64,000 bases of DNA from Darksidea phi (taxonomy: Eukaryota; Ascomycota; Dothideomycetes; Pleosporales; Lentitheciaceae), in contig JASJFT010000056.1 of the NCBI GenBank assembly GCA_030770425.1, positions 1 through 64,000 on the forward strand, in the 5' to 3' direction. Shown here piece by piece: positions 43,434 through 54,177 of the stretch (positions within the stretch are counted from its first letter, which is position 1; each line of letters starts with the position of its first letter). The position numbers and the translations under genes were made by a program. A model generated the notes under the pieces. That model was not told the DNA's origin. It ran no database searches and worked only from the letters and a program-made list of their open reading frames with translations.

Positions 43434-44927
43434 CTACTGGGTCGCGCACTGCGGTCCGCTCTCCTCTTCATCGTCCTCCCACTCCCCACCCGCTCGGGGG
43501 TCGCCACTGCCGGCGCCAAAATCTTCCATCTCTGCATCCTCGAATTGCACTTCGTCCACTTCGTCCGGCCTCTTCTCCTCCTTCTTGGGCGGCGGTAACG
43601 CATCGCGAACCTTCTTCAGCGCAACTTCGTCCTTCAGCCAGCCGTCTTCCGGGAATTCGACTTCGACAACGAGATAGAGGTCGCCTTTGGCATCGCTTCG
43701 TTTAAGGGGCATGCCTTCGCCTGGGACCTTGAGGACCTGACCGGGTCGGAGAACCTTGCCTTCTTGCTGATGAACGTTGAGTTGAATGCCGCGGCCGTCA
43801 AGATGCGTGAGGACCACACGGTTGAAGCCCGTAAGAGCTTCTACCAGACTTATGCTTAGTTCTGCCCTTAAATCGGCACCTGCGCGTTCGAAGGTGTCGT
43901 GTGCCGTCTCGCTGAGCGTGAAGACAATATCACCAGGCTCCTGATCTGGCAGTTGATCTGCTTCCCCTGCAAGGACTATCCGGTCGCCTTCCCGTGCACC
44001 GCGGGGAATGTAGAGCTCGAGAACATTCTTCGATTCGATAACTTTCTTGCCTTTGCACTTTTTGCAGCGCTGCTTCTCGGGAATAATCTGGCCGGAGCCT
44101 GAGCAGTTACCGCAGGGAACGGTTTCTTGGGTCACGAGGCCGGGACCTACTTGTCGGAGGACCGCTTTCTGGCCTGCAGTTTGTGAGAATCATGCCTTGA
44201 GGAGGATGAGGTTCCGACATGGAAGACCAACCTCGTCCATTGCACTGGCTGCAATTGTGTGACTTTGCGCCCTGCTTCCCGCCGGACCCCTTGCACGTCT
44301 GACACACGACATTCTTCGTATTTGAGAATTTGGTCGTCTTGCCCTTGTATAGCTCTTCTAGCGTGACCTGGTATTCTTGTTCCACGGACCGGCCTTTTCG
44401 GGGTACGTTTCTGCCTCCTGGCATGCTGCCCATGCCGGGCATCCCGCCAGGAAAGCCGCCCATACCGCCCATGCCGCCAAACATTTGCGCAAAGATGTCG
44501 TCGATGTCCGGGTCACCGCCCATGCCGCCGCCTTTCGAGGGGTCAAAGGCAGACATGCCGTGGGTATCGTAGAGGTGCCGCTTGTCGTCATCGGAGAGGA
44601 TTTCGTAGGCTTGCTTTGCGGCCTTGAAACGGACTTCGGCTTCTTCGCGCTCTTCAAGAGCGACCTTATCGGGGTGGTGTGATAGCGCGGCCTACAAGAA
44701 GCATCAACAGGTGCGTTTTAGTTTGCTGTAGTGAAATAACAGACCTTGTGGTAGGCTTTCTTGATCTCGGCTTTGGAAGCCCCGCTGGTGATTCCGAGGA
44801 CCTCTACTGCTGTTAGACTGCTTCTATAGCCGAGACATGTACCAACGGACCATAGAGGTCGATCTCGTCCACGTCGTTCACTGTCACAAAAAGTTAGCGA
44901 AACTCTCAGCGGGGGACATTACACACT
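43434..44927 (-). CDS. XDJ1: type I DnaJ (Hsp40), Xdj1/Ydj1 class, start codon split by an intron
   Basis: Complement of 43434-44173, 44232-44691, 44745-44803, 44851-44880 and one base at 44927; 429 residues. The last base of exon 1 is A and exon 2 begins TG, so splicing of the 46-nt intron (GTGTGT...CTAAC...CAG, 44881-44926) creates ATG in the context CCAAAATGAAC. The J domain starts at VDEIDLYEVLG and carries HPD (SHHPDKV). A Gly/Met-rich linker follows. Four CxxC repeats (CQTCKGSG, CSQCNGRG, CGNCSGSG, CKKCKGKK) form the zinc domain. The two-part substrate-binding C-terminus ends QCATQ, a CaaX-like box as in Ydj1. A cytosolic or membrane-associated Hsp70 co-chaperone. Confidence 0.88.
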
Positions 44928-45174
44928 TTTGGGTCCCGTGATACGACGGCCAGGGAGACTGTGGCGGGGGGAGTGGCCGAGTGGGGTGTATATACACGAA
45001 GCTAAGATAATAAGTATCTACAGAAAAGCTGGCGCCGCGTCTGCGGAGGCACACCAGTGACTGCAGACTGCAGGTGCATGGCTGGTCCCGCCAATTCGGT
45101 ACTGACGCCGGCACAACGATGTCCCGAACCCGAGCACTTCAAGCATAGCTTGCCGTACGAGCTCTGTAGCTTTC

Positions 45175-46800
45175 ATGGCTGTCGATATGAACATGTCTCT
45201 CTCTTTACGGCTCGAGTCTCGGCTGCCTTTCTACACCTGTCGGTCATGTTTAGCGCGCCTGTCAAGAGCTCCGCGACGCCATCTCTCCTCCGCAGCGAAA
45301 GGAAAGAAGCCGAACACAGCTCTCCCAACCTCGCCAGCACGAACGCGATTCGCTCCGTCTCCAACCGGCTACCTCCACCTAGGCTCTCTCCGAACAGCGC
45401 TCTTTAATTACCTCCTTGCGAAACGAACGGGCGGCCAATTCCTCCTGCGGATAGAAGATACGGACCAAAAGCGCACGGTACCCGACGCCGAAGGGCGTCT
45501 CTTTCGCGATCTACGATGGGCGGGCCTACAATGGGACGAAGGACCCGAGGTAGGAGGTCCATACGGCCCCTACAGACAGTCGGAACGAAGCGAGCTCTAC
45601 CGCCAGCATGCCCATCGGTTGCTGGAGAATGGCCACGCATACCGCTGCTTCTGCTCCGCCGAAAGGCTGAATGCGCTCGCGGAGCAGCGACACAAGCTAG
45701 GTATAGCAACAGACTACGATCGCACATGCGCCAACGTCCCCAAAGAAGAGTCGGATGACCGGGCCGCGAAGGGCGAAGCGCACACCATCCGCCTCAAAGT
45801 GCCCGACCAATATCCTACATACTCAGACCTCATATATGGCGCCTTTAAACCGCTCAAACGCCGCGGTCACGTCTCCGAGTCCTCATACGAAGACCCTATC
45901 CTCCTAAAATCTGACGGACTGCCTACATATCATCTCGCGAATGTTGTCGACGATCATCACATGAAAATTACGCATGTAATCCGCGGCTCCGAATGGATGC
46001 CGTCAACGCCGAAACATATAGCCATGTACAATGCCTTTGGCTGGTCACCACCGGAATTTGCACATGTAGGTTTGCTGGTAGATGAGCAAGGCAACAAACT
46101 CAGCAAACGCAATTTTGATACCGACATTGCAGCCTTCCGCGAAATGGAGATCTTTCCTGAGACTTTGACCAATTTCGCCGCTCTACTCGGCTGGTCCCAC
46201 CAAGAGAAGTCCGATATCCTCGATCTGAAAGCCCTTGTCGAAAAGTTCACTCTCAAGTTCACCAAAGGGAACACGACGGTCACCTTTGGCAAGTTGTACT
46301 TCCTACAGCGAAAACACGCCGCTCTGCGCGCGAAAGCCGGTGGGCAGCAACTGGATGAGATGACGCACCATGTGGTCGATCTACTCACCGACATTGAAGG
46401 CCCTTACAAAGAGTGGAAGAAGATTGTTGGGTCTCCGTTCCCGAACGACTACGTATCCCGCATCATCCAAGCTGATGCGGAGAATTACACTAATGCCAAT
46501 GAGTTTGTGTACCGCAATTCATTCATGTTCAGTCCTTTACGGCATCCGGCCTCCGTTACCGATGCAGAGGGTATACCGCAGGCGGCGAAGTCATTGTCGG
46601 ACGTGAAGGAATGGACGAGGGAGGCACTTTCGGGCAAGGTCCATGAGATTATTGACGGGAGACCCGAAGGGAAGGCTGGCGCGAAAGACGTTTATCACTA
46701 TCTGAGGAAGGCGCTTACAGGGAGGGACGAGGGAATGCGAATCTACGACGTTATGCTCATCTTGGGACGGAAAGAGAGTTTGAAGAGACTTGGTGTATGA
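45175..46800 (+). CDS. MSE1: mitochondrial glutamyl-tRNA synthetase
   Basis: Single exon of 541 residues. The N-terminus is Arg/Ser-rich (RSCLARLSRAPRRHLSSA), a mitochondrial presequence. The class I HIGH-type motif is at residues 60-70 (APSPTGYLHLG) and the KMSKS-type motif is GNKLSKRNFD, as in bacterial-type GluRS. LLRIEDTDQKRTVPDAEG and DGLPTYHLANVVDDHHM are conserved active-site blocks. It charges mitochondrial tRNA-Glu (and possibly tRNA-Gln before amidation). A second Met seven residues in is an alternative start. Divergent from XDJ1. Confidence 0.95.
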   Translation: MAVDMNMSLSLRLESRLPFYTCRSCLARLSRAPRRHLSSAAKGKKPNTALPTSPARTRFAPSPTGYLHLGSLRTALFNYLLAKRTGGQFLLRIEDTDQKRTVPDAEGRLFRDLRWAGLQWDEGPEVGGPYGPYRQSERSELYRQHAHRLLENGHAYRCFCSAERLNALAEQRHKLGIATDYDRTCANVPKEESDDRAAKGEAHTIRLKVPDQYPTYSDLIYGAFKPLKRRGHVSESSYEDPILLKSDGLPTYHLANVVDDHHMKITHVIRGSEWMPSTPKHIAMYNAFGWSPPEFAHVGLLVDEQGNKLSKRNFDTDIAAFREMEIFPETLTNFAALLGWSHQEKSDILDLKALVEKFTLKFTKGNTTVTFGKLYFLQRKHAALRAKAGGQQLDEMTHHVVDLLTDIEGPYKEWKKIVGSPFPNDYVSRIIQADAENYTNANEFVYRNSFMFSPLRHPASVTDAEGIPQAAKSLSDVKEWTREALSGKVHEIIDGRPEGKAGAKDVYHYLRKALTGRDEGMRIYDVMLILGRKESLKRLGV

Positions 46801-47214
46801 TCGGGCCTGGTGTACTATACGTGTAGATATTGTACTATATTTGTATTAAGTAAGGGCTGGCATAGCCTTGCGAGGACGAGATACCCTAGCATAGACCTTG
46901 TAAGAGACCTAAGCTTTGCAACAAGGATAAAAGCTCTCACAATCAATCATGGTCAAGTGGAGGATGACATAAAATTGCTGTACTGAGCACGGCTAGACCA
47001 TCATTGTTCGTACCATGGTATGATCCAAGCAAGTGAGGTAATGAGCTCCCTCTGGCCGAGTTCTCACATCGAGCCCAAAGGGAAGGCCTGCCTCGACCAG
47101 CGAAGCTGTTCGCTTATATCGTCCCTTCGACGTCAGTGTTCACGCCTCTATCGCGCCGTAACGCCGTGCCATGCGATCCTGTCATGTGTCCATCTGAAGA
47201 AACAGTTCACCCTC

Positions 47215-48324
47215 TCAGCTCTCCATTTCAACTTCCTTTCCCCGGGGCGCATTCGCAGCACCTCCATGCTCTGCTTCTAGCCCAAAAACTTGCTCCTTAA
47301 CTTTCGCACTCAACAATCCCATATCTTCCTCCCTTGCAATCTTCGCACTCGCGGCGCCTAACTTCGATAACTGACCCTTGCCCTCGCTGCCGAATGCACC
47401 CTTCCTCTTTAGATTGCTATTCTCCTGCACTATTTTGCGGGCAAGATCGGAAATCTGATTGGTACCGTACTCGCGGTTGGAGATCAGTGGGGAAGACGAG
47501 AGCGTGCCGACCCAGTACTTGTTCCACAACGCTTCAAGGAGTTTGCTGTCGAGGCTGGACTTGTAGTGTGAGACGTCAAGGGAGTAGTAGTGATTCGCGT
47601 GCGCGCCGAAATCTTCTATCTTGCCGAGGGGAATAGTTTGGAAACCGTCCTCGCCCACACCACCCTTGCCTCCGGCAGCTTTCTCCTTCTCCTGGACATA
47701 ACTCTCCGGGAAAGTGCGGAAGGCACCGATCTCGACCTTGCCGGCGGAGATAGTGCGATCGGGGTCAATGACGACGGCAACGAAGGGATCCTGATACATC
47801 TGCTGCGTCTTCTGAGTCGAGACGTCAATCCCACTTAGCCAGCACCCGTACCCCGGATGACTATGATACCATCCCACAGCATTCTCGCATTGGCCCTGTT
47901 CGCGTGCCCTGGACAAAAACTCCACCATGTATTCGTTGGCCTCATCTTGCGCATTCACACGTGTCTCGGTCCCTTCAACAGGCAGTCGGAACGCGTCGGT
48001 GATGACAAAGGTGTGGGCTTCAATTTTACCAAGCATCAGGCCCATCACTTCGAGTGAACCGCCAGATCGAGCGTGCATTACCATTTTGAGTAAGGCTACG
48101 GCGGAGATACGCACCGAGGTGAAGTAATGCGGGTCGGTGCGCCATGGATGGGCTTCATTGATGGTTTTCTGGGCGGAGGCAGAGTAGGCGTAGAGAGCGT
48201 CTTTGGTGGGGTCGACGAGTTTAATCGAGTTCTCGAGCTCTACGGGTAGGTTAGTAGGCGTGCTGGCGGGGAGGTTTGAGTATCGGGGATTAGGCTTACC
48301 CCACGTCTTGAGTGCGGTCCCCAT
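47215..48324 (-). CDS. CSN5: COP9 signalosome subunit 5 (JAMM deneddylase)
   Basis: Two exons, complement of 47215-48239 and 48300-48324; 60-nt GT-AG intron, phase 1; 349 residues. The intron is also open in frame, so an unspliced reading is longer; splicing restores the family start [14 protein letters not shown]. The MPN+ domain has the metal-binding JAMM motif in [17 protein letters not shown], with the upstream Glu in [14 protein letters not shown]5 removes Nedd8 from cullins and in fungi affects development and light response. A second upstream Met (48435) would add an unsupported extension. Confidence 0.95.
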   Translation of the reverse strand: MGTALKTWGKPNPRYSNLPASTPTNLPVELENSIKLVDPTKDALYAYSASAQKTINEAHPWRTDPHYFTSVRISAVALLKMVMHARSGGSLEVMGLMLGKIEAHTFVITDAFRLPVEGTETRVNAQDEANEYMVEFLSRAREQGQCENAVGWYHSHPGYGCWLSGIDVSTQKTQQMYQDPFVAVVIDPDRTISAGKVEIGAFRTFPESYVQEKEKAAGGKGGVGEDGFQTIPLGKIEDFGAHANHYYSLDVSHYKSSLDSKLLEALWNKYWVGTLSSSPLISNREYGTNQISDLARKIVQENSNLKRKGAFGSEGKGQLSKLGAASAKIAREEDMGLLSAKVKEQVFGLEAEHGGAANAPRGKEVEMES

Positions 48325-48612
48325 GATTGAGAAGCTGCGAGAGCCGCGCTGTGGGTTTGTGGTGTTGAGGCGAGGGCGAGCTGCACGATGTATAGCGGGG
48401 AGCTCCCGCCAAGCATACCAGGCACCGAGGGGCAAGGGTCAGTGCTGATTCAAAGGTTGTCACCAAAGGTCATACTGCGAAGTACTGGAGATGGAAAGCT
48501 CAAGGTTACTGAGACAAGATGCTTCATCTACTCAAAAACACTGCACTACCCAACGACCTCGGTCCTCATCATGGTCGTCTTATCTCGCCCCTGCTGAATG
48601 TTAGAGGAGCTC

Positions 48613-49331
48613 TTACTTCCTTCTCTTACTCTCCCACCCCATCTGATCATTCATCTTCTTCGCCTCCCCCTCCATCTTCTCTACCCATCGTCTCGTCAAC
48701 TCGGCATTCTCCTTCTGTAGCCTCTCCTTCTCCTTTTCCGCCATATTAAGCTGTAAATTCATTGCCACCATTTCATCCTGCACCTGCTCCACTAAATTGC
48801 CCTTGCCCTTCAACTCATCCGCTCTATCCTTCATCCTGCGTTCCAACTGCTGCTTGTGGTTCTCGAGCTGGGCTATCCGCCTCTTTTGCTCGGTGTCTGT
48901 GGTCTTGAAGGTACTGAGTTCGGCGGTGAGGGCGGATACTTTGATCTCTAGTTCGCCGCGGGTTTTCTGGGTCGAGGCAAGCTCCGCACGGATTTGGGCG
49001 AGGTTGCCGGTGGCTGCATCGTCTAGAGGTGCTGGCGGGCCTTTGCCTTTTGGTGTGCTTGGGCGTAGTGTCTTCGTGGAGACACTTGGTGAGACGGTAG
49101 GTTGTTCGGTGGAAGCCTGAGCTTGCTTCCAGGCAGCTGCTGAGCGGTCGGCGAGCTTTGTGTCTACATATGATCAGGCTATAGCACTACCACTTGGTAG
49201 AGTCATGGGAGGTGGAGCAAATGGAAGTCAGCCCAAGATCGCTTACAGTGATTGATAACATGCTCCTGCACCTTTTCCCGGGCATCGCGTGCCTCGAGTG
49301 CAGATAGATACTCAGCGAGCGCGTTGCTCAT
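48613..49331 (-). CDS. ATG16: autophagy protein Atg16
   Basis: Two exons, complement of 48613-49163 and 49247-49331; 83-nt GT-AG intron, phase 1; 211 residues. The N-terminal helix (ALAEYLSALEARDAREK) fits the Atg5-binding region. The C-terminal half is one long coiled coil (RRIAQLENHKQQLERR, EKERLQKENAELTRRW) that dimerises the protein. As in other fungi, the animal-type WD40 domain is absent. Atg12-Atg5-Atg16 acts as the E3-like factor for Atg8 lipidation on phagophores. It is divergent from the IF-3 gene (235 bp between starts). Confidence 0.9.
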
Positions 49332-49566
49332 GGCGGTATATCGAAAGGCCCAAAGTAGGATGTGAAAACATGGTGCAGGTTCTACATGGCCAGGCTGTCG
49401 AGGTTTACATACAGCAGCGGAGTGAACGAACGTGGATTGGCGGGGCGCCTGCCACCTCCGAGAGGTGATGCCTGCCCCGATTTAGTAGTCCGTGCGTTGG
49501 CTCGATATCTTGAAACAATTCAACATCACGCCGATTTCGATCTTTAACAATCCGAGGTTAACAAAC

Positions 49567-50448
49567 ATGTCTCGTTACCATCTCACTAGCACCTCCCGCG
49601 CCCTCTACTGCGTATTCGTCGCTCCGAACCTACCCAGATTAACGCCTCTCCTTCCCCAAACCCCCAAACGATTCCTCCACTACAGGAGGAAGACGGCTCA
49701 ACGTCACACCCTCGCCGACCACTACACCTTCGACAATGCCATCGAAGCTTCACACGTCAATCTCGTCGATGAGGAAGGCATCTTCCACACCAACCTTTCT
49801 ATTAACGACGCCCTCCGCAAATATAACCGCGTAACCCACCATCTCCTTCTCGTAACTCCCGGGACCGTCGACGAGTTTGGTATCTCAGACCCTAAAAACC
49901 TCCCCACTTGTAAGATAATGAGCAAAATCGACCTCCGAAAACAGCTACAGAAAAAACTGGAGCTGAAGCGGCGCGAGGAAACAGGCAAGATTGGGACTTC
50001 TGGTGATGCGAAGAAGTTGGAGTTGAACTGGGCGATCGCAGGTGGTGACCTCACCCATCGCCTCTCCAAACTACAAGATTTTTTGAGAGAGGGCAGGAAG
50101 GTGGATGTCACCCTCGGCCCAAAACGCCGAGGGAAAGAAGCAACAAAGGATGAGTGCGAGGCAGTTCTCAAAGCGGTCCGAGACGCAGTACTGGACTGCA
50201 AAGGCGCGAGCGAGACGAAAGATCCCGAGGGTACTATCGGCGGTGTCATGACCCTATTCTTCGAAGGCAAGAACCTGTCAGAGAAGAAACCTGAGAAGGT
50301 GAAAGAGGTACCCGAAGAACCCGTTCGAAGTAAGTTTAGGGAGAAGATGGAAAGAAAATTAAAAGAAGAAGAGGAAAAGAAGCGGCTTGAATTTGAGCAA
50401 AGGATTCGGGAAAGAGGCCCAAAGCGGCCTGCAAGGGCGTACCGATAA
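49567..50448 (+). CDS. AIM23: mitochondrial translation initiation factor IF-3
   Basis: Single exon, 293 residues from the ATG at 49567. The N-terminus (about 45 residues, Arg/Ser/Pro rich) is a likely presequence. SHVNLVDEEGIFHTNLSI and LELNWAIAGGDLTHRLSKL followed by VDVTLGPKRRGKEA match the N- and C-domains of IF-3. The C-terminus is a highly charged helix typical of fungal mitochondrial members. IF-3 keeps the small mitoribosomal subunit free of the large one and monitors initiation. The symbol follows the yeast orthologue and is tentative. Confidence 0.85.
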   Translation: MSRYHLTSTSRALYCVFVAPNLPRLTPLLPQTPKRFLHYRRKTAQRHTLADHYTFDNAIEASHVNLVDEEGIFHTNLSINDALRKYNRVTHHLLLVTPGTVDEFGISDPKNLPTCKIMSKIDLRKQLQKKLELKRREETGKIGTSGDAKKLELNWAIAGGDLTHRLSKLQDFLREGRKVDVTLGPKRRGKEATKDECEAVLKAVRDAVLDCKGASETKDPEGTIGGVMTLFFEGKNLSEKKPEKVKEVPEEPVRSKFREKMERKLKEEEEKKRLEFEQRIRERGPKRPARAYR

Positions 50449-50988
50449 GTCTGATCAGCTCTCCATCAAGATAGATTGCTAGTCATACACACAAGGCTCT
50501 CTGAATACTGTCTGTGTATTAGATTTAGCTCCGTTGCTTCGCACGCTCCGTCCTGATAAGAGATTGTACACCTAGGGACATAAACTGTCAATCGATGAAG
50601 ATAGGACCGTCTATCAGAGGGATGGAGGAGCTTGATACAGCAAATAGACCAAGCTAACATGTAATGTATTGTACAACTATAGAGCTATTCTAATATATAT
50701 ACATACAAAACCATCAAACTATCAACTCGTTGCTGGTTAGACAAGGCCCTGCACGATGTGAGTAACTCCAGTGCGCACAAAAAGCAACGGTCTCTTATGC
50801 CATACGAAAGGAAGGATTGGACGGAGTGACAGAGCCTGATCCATGTCCATGCGGATGTAATTTGTAGAAGCCGCCAGGCCGCTACCATATAGTACAGATA
50901 CACGCAAGCCCTAAACCCTGTCCATATGCACACCTCCCAGTACAGTAGTCTTACAACCAACCCCTTCCCGACAAACTACTTGCTCTCG
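50449..50988. other. convergent intergenic region
   Basis: About 540 bp between the 3' ends of the IF-3 and uL4m genes. No believable frame or RNA gene is seen. Confidence 0.55.
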
Positions 50989-52590
50989 TCATTTCTTCCT
51001 CAACTTCTCCGCTTCCTGCTGTTCTTTCTCTTCCTTTTCAATATCCTCCCATTGCTCTGGGCTCAACTCATGTTCGTCTAGCCCCTCCTCTACCTGCCCC
51101 GCCTCCTCCATCGCCGCCTGAAGTTCGCCTTCCATTGCCCTCGCTGCCTCCAACTGCCGCTCACACCCCTCCAGATCGCCCTTGTCCTGACAGACCTGCG
51201 ACCTCGTCTCCGCAAGCTGCTTCTTCACTGTCACTAACTCAATCCTTGCTGCAGCGAGATCAGTGCGCTTGTCACTCGCCACACTCTGCTGTGCCTCTGC
51301 TAGTTCAGGCTCGCCCTTCCAGTTATACATATCTCTTCTGTGTTCGGCTGCTTGTGCTTCGAGCAAGCTGGATTGGTATTCGTTTTCAAAAAAGCGGACA
51401 CGGGACTCCAGAGCCGAGATCGTTGCGAGGAGCACTTCCTTTTCGGTTGTTTTCTCTCTTACAACATCCTCATTCCTGTTAAATTCGACCTCAAGCGCCT
51501 CAGGTGAGGGTAGTTGCTCTCTGCGCAGATCAAATGATTCGGCGAGTAACTCGTACGCGGAAATCTTGAGGTTTGTCTTCTCGGGACCGTCCGGGAGGGT
51601 CTCGGCGTGGGTGATGCGGCCATAGCAGACGGATGCGTAGGCATCGGGCCGAAGGACTTCGCGCTCCGAGGTAGAGCTTTGCATGAGGTCGCGGAATTCG
51701 GACCATCCGAGTATGGACTCGAGATCGGAAGGCGGCGAGGATTCGATGAAAGAGCTGTGCCTCCTATGCGTAAGGTCCTCTTGATGAGCGTAAAGGATGT
51801 TGTGCAGGGCAGAGCGCTCGATGATGATGCGGGAGAGTTCCAGAAGGTCTTTGACGTCGACTTCTTTCCAGGTGGAGGCTTGCCTCCTTCTATCCATCTT
51901 ATCTAGTGCTTGTTCTAGCAGCGGCCTGTTCTCTAACGTGATCATTAGACTTCTTCCACTCCCTCGTTCACGGTCATGTAGGTCAAAGATGTGTTTGAGC
52001 AGGCGTTGAGAGGGACTCTCGATTTCTATGGCGTTGTCCACGATAATCAGTTCGCCTTTTCTAAAACGGTATGAGAGAGCCGTCCGCCATGCCAGGTCGT
52101 ACACCTTCTTTTGTAGACCTGAAGAGAAGTCGCGCGGTCTTGGGCCGTGTGCTACACCCCCCCCTCGGAGCATGGGCGACTTTTTGTCGCCCAAACGGGC
52201 GCGACCACTTCCTTTCTGCGGACGAATCTTCCTTGCTGAACCATGGACTTCATAGCGGTTCTTTGTTGATGCGGTGCCTTCTCGTGTCGCATCGCCCTCG
52301 TACACAATTGCTCGGTGCAAGATGTCTCGTCGCGTGGGCAGATAGAGGTGATTCGCGGGGAAGGCCTCGAGACGCAGGGGTTCTAGGGACGGAAATTGGT
52401 GAATTGTGGCGAGCACCGTCTGCTCCGCGAAGGGCTTTACGGGAACATAGGCGTCAGCGGAGGTGGTAATCGAAGAGATTGAGGCTTGTGGTGACGAAGA
52501 TGTCGTTATCGAACGGACGAAGGGGGTTATCAGTCTGCCCAGCCGGAATGTGACGCCACGCATTGGCGTCGCCATCCTCGTGGAAGCCAT
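50989..52590 (-). CDS. YML6: mitochondrial ribosomal protein uL4m with long C-terminal coiled coil
   Basis: Single exon of 533 residues. After an Arg/Thr/Ser-rich presequence the uL4 fold is clear: LPTRRDILHRAIVYEGD, RPQKGSGRARLGDKKSP, GPRPRDFSSGLQKKV and AWRTALSYRFRKGEL. The ribosomal domain ends near residue 290. The remaining 240 residues are mostly Glu/Gln/Arg/Ala-rich coiled coil (LEAQAAEHRRDMYN, ELEAARAMEGELQAA in the same helix-prone style). The uL4 loop and tail line the peptide exit tunnel, so the extension may reach the mitoribosome surface or membrane. Shares a 155-bp upstream region with mL38. Confidence 0.93.
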   Translation of the reverse strand: MASTRMATPMRGVTFRLGRLITPFVRSITTSSSPQASISSITTSADAYVPVKPFAEQTVLATIHQFPSLEPLRLEAFPANHLYLPTRRDILHRAIVYEGDATREGTASTKNRYEVHGSARKIRPQKGSGRARLGDKKSPMLRGGGVAHGPRPRDFSSGLQKKVYDLAWRTALSYRFRKGELIIVDNAIEIESPSQRLLKHIFDLHDRERGSGRSLMITLENRPLLEQALDKMDRRRQASTWKEVDVKDLLELSRIIIERSALHNILYAHQEDLTHRRHSSFIESSPPSDLESILGWSEFRDLMQSSTSEREVLRPDAYASVCYGRITHAETLPDGPEKTNLKISAYELLAESFDLRREQLPSPEALEVEFNRNEDVVREKTTEKEVLLATISALESRVRFFENEYQSSLLEAQAAEHRRDMYNWKGEPELAEAQQSVASDKRTDLAAARIELVTVKKQLAETRSQVCQDKGDLEGCERQLEAARAMEGELQAAMEEAGQVEEGLDEHELSPEQWEDIEKEEKEQQEAEKLRKK

Positions 52591-52745
52591 GGCGTGGGTG
52601 TTGCTTCAAAGAGACGTCGCGGAGCTGGCGCGGAGGTTGAACAGAAAAGTTCGGGGGTCTGTGCTGGCGCGCCGCCCTCACATTTTCCTAGAGCACCTCT
52701 CTCCCTAAACACCGCCGTCAATTCCCCCTCCCCCCATCGCTCGCC
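52591..52745. promoter_or_regulatory. 155-bp bidirectional promoter of uL4m and mL38
   Basis: Two mitoribosomal large-subunit genes start on either side, so both core promoters must fit here or overlap the genes. Pyrimidine-rich tract CCCCCTCCCCCC lies just before the mL38 start. No TATA box is visible. Direct structure, inferred function. Confidence 0.6.
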
Positions 52746-54177
52746 ATGGCGCCGTCCGTACGTCAATTCGGCGCGTGTCTGCGATGCGTGCGACAGTCTG
52801 CCAACAAAACAGCCTCCCTCAATGGCGCGTCTCGACGTTTCCTTTCCTCCACCGCCGTGGAGCGTGAAGAGCTGCAGAGCCAGCCTTCATTCCCGCATCA
52901 CCCTCCGCCTCCCCTCGCTACGCCTGCCGATCCAACAGAAGCAGAGACGGCCTCAAAAGACACCCCAGAATACATGCAGAAATGGGGCAACCTAGATCCA
53001 GAGCAGGTAGAGTGGAAGCGTGACGAGCGCCGGCTTGTCCGAAGAGAGGGCATCCAACCCGTTGGATCTCGTCGTCGCCGTGCCGTACTCCACCGCTCCG
53101 CCATAGCTCAGGCCGAGCAAGTACCCTTCGAGCAGCTGCCGTACCAGTGCTTTCAAGAGGCTAGGAAGTTCCTGCTCGAGGACCGCCAGGAGAAGCTCAA
53201 GGAGATCGAGACGCAGACGCTGCGGATAAGCAATCTGCAAGCGCAAGACCCAGCCGTGAGCGGCGGCATCCTCGCGAAGGAGGCAAGACTGCGGAGCATG
53301 CGGAACCATCTGAATGAGTTGATCCTACTGGCTGACATCAATGACCCTATGGTCAAGAAGAGGTTTGAGGATGGCGATGGTGTGTATGAAGCAAGCCCTC
53401 GTAAAGCCTGCTTGAAGTTAATGGGACGTAGGTGACATGAACAAGCCCATCTACCGCTATCTTGCCGACCAGAAATGGCGAAAGTACAAGCGTCTCGTCC
53501 TCGAACAGCGCATCACCCAACTGAACCTTGTGCCCGATCTTCTTCCCGCCCTGGACCCCATTGCAGACGTCGACCTCGGCTTTTCACGCAAAAATATCGC
53601 ACCGGGCGAGTTCGTAGACTCGGCCATCAGCGAGAAGATGCCTCGTCTTACCGTCCAGACATTCGAACCTGGGGAGAAGTTGGTCACAATCGTCGTCGTG
53701 GACGCCGACGTACCCATACCGGAGAAGGATAGCTTCACCTACCGCTGCCACTTCATCGCTTCCAACATTCCTCTTTCGCCGACTCACACCTCGATCCCGT
53801 TGCACAGGATCGAGCAGGAAGACAGGAAGACGCAGGATGCGGCAGCTAGGAAGATTGCGCTGCCCTGGATCGCACCTTGGGCCCACAAAGGCGCGCCTTA
53901 TCATCGCCTGGCCGTCTTTGTGTTGGACCAGAACGAGGCAAAGGCGCTGAACGTCGTCGACATTGGCAAGACAAAGAGAGACGGCTTTATCCTGAGGAGT
54001 TTCATTGACAAGCACAAACTGAACCCAATCGGTGTGTCGCTATTTAGGACGAAGTGGGATGACAGCATGGCCGGTGTGATGGAGAGGGCGGGTCTGGGGG
54101 ATGAGGCGAAGGTAGAATTCAAGAGGAAGAGAGTCGAGCCGTTGCCGCACAAGAGGAGGACTGAGCGGATGCGATAG
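52746..54177 (+). CDS. MRPL35: mitochondrial ribosomal protein mL38 (MRPL35), PEBP-like
   Basis: Two exons, 52746-53379 and 53432-54177; 52-nt GT-AG intron, phase 1; 459 residues. A presequence (MAPSVRQFGACLRCVR) is followed by a helical N-terminal part. The C-terminal half starts KPIYRYLADQKWRKYKRLV and carries the phosphatidylethanolamine-binding-protein fold, with LVTIVVVDADVPIPE and LPWIAPWAHKGAPYHRL as ligand-loop blocks. RDGFILRSFIDKHKLNPIGV is a family signature. mL38 belongs to the central protuberance of fungal mitoribosomes. Confidence 0.93.
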
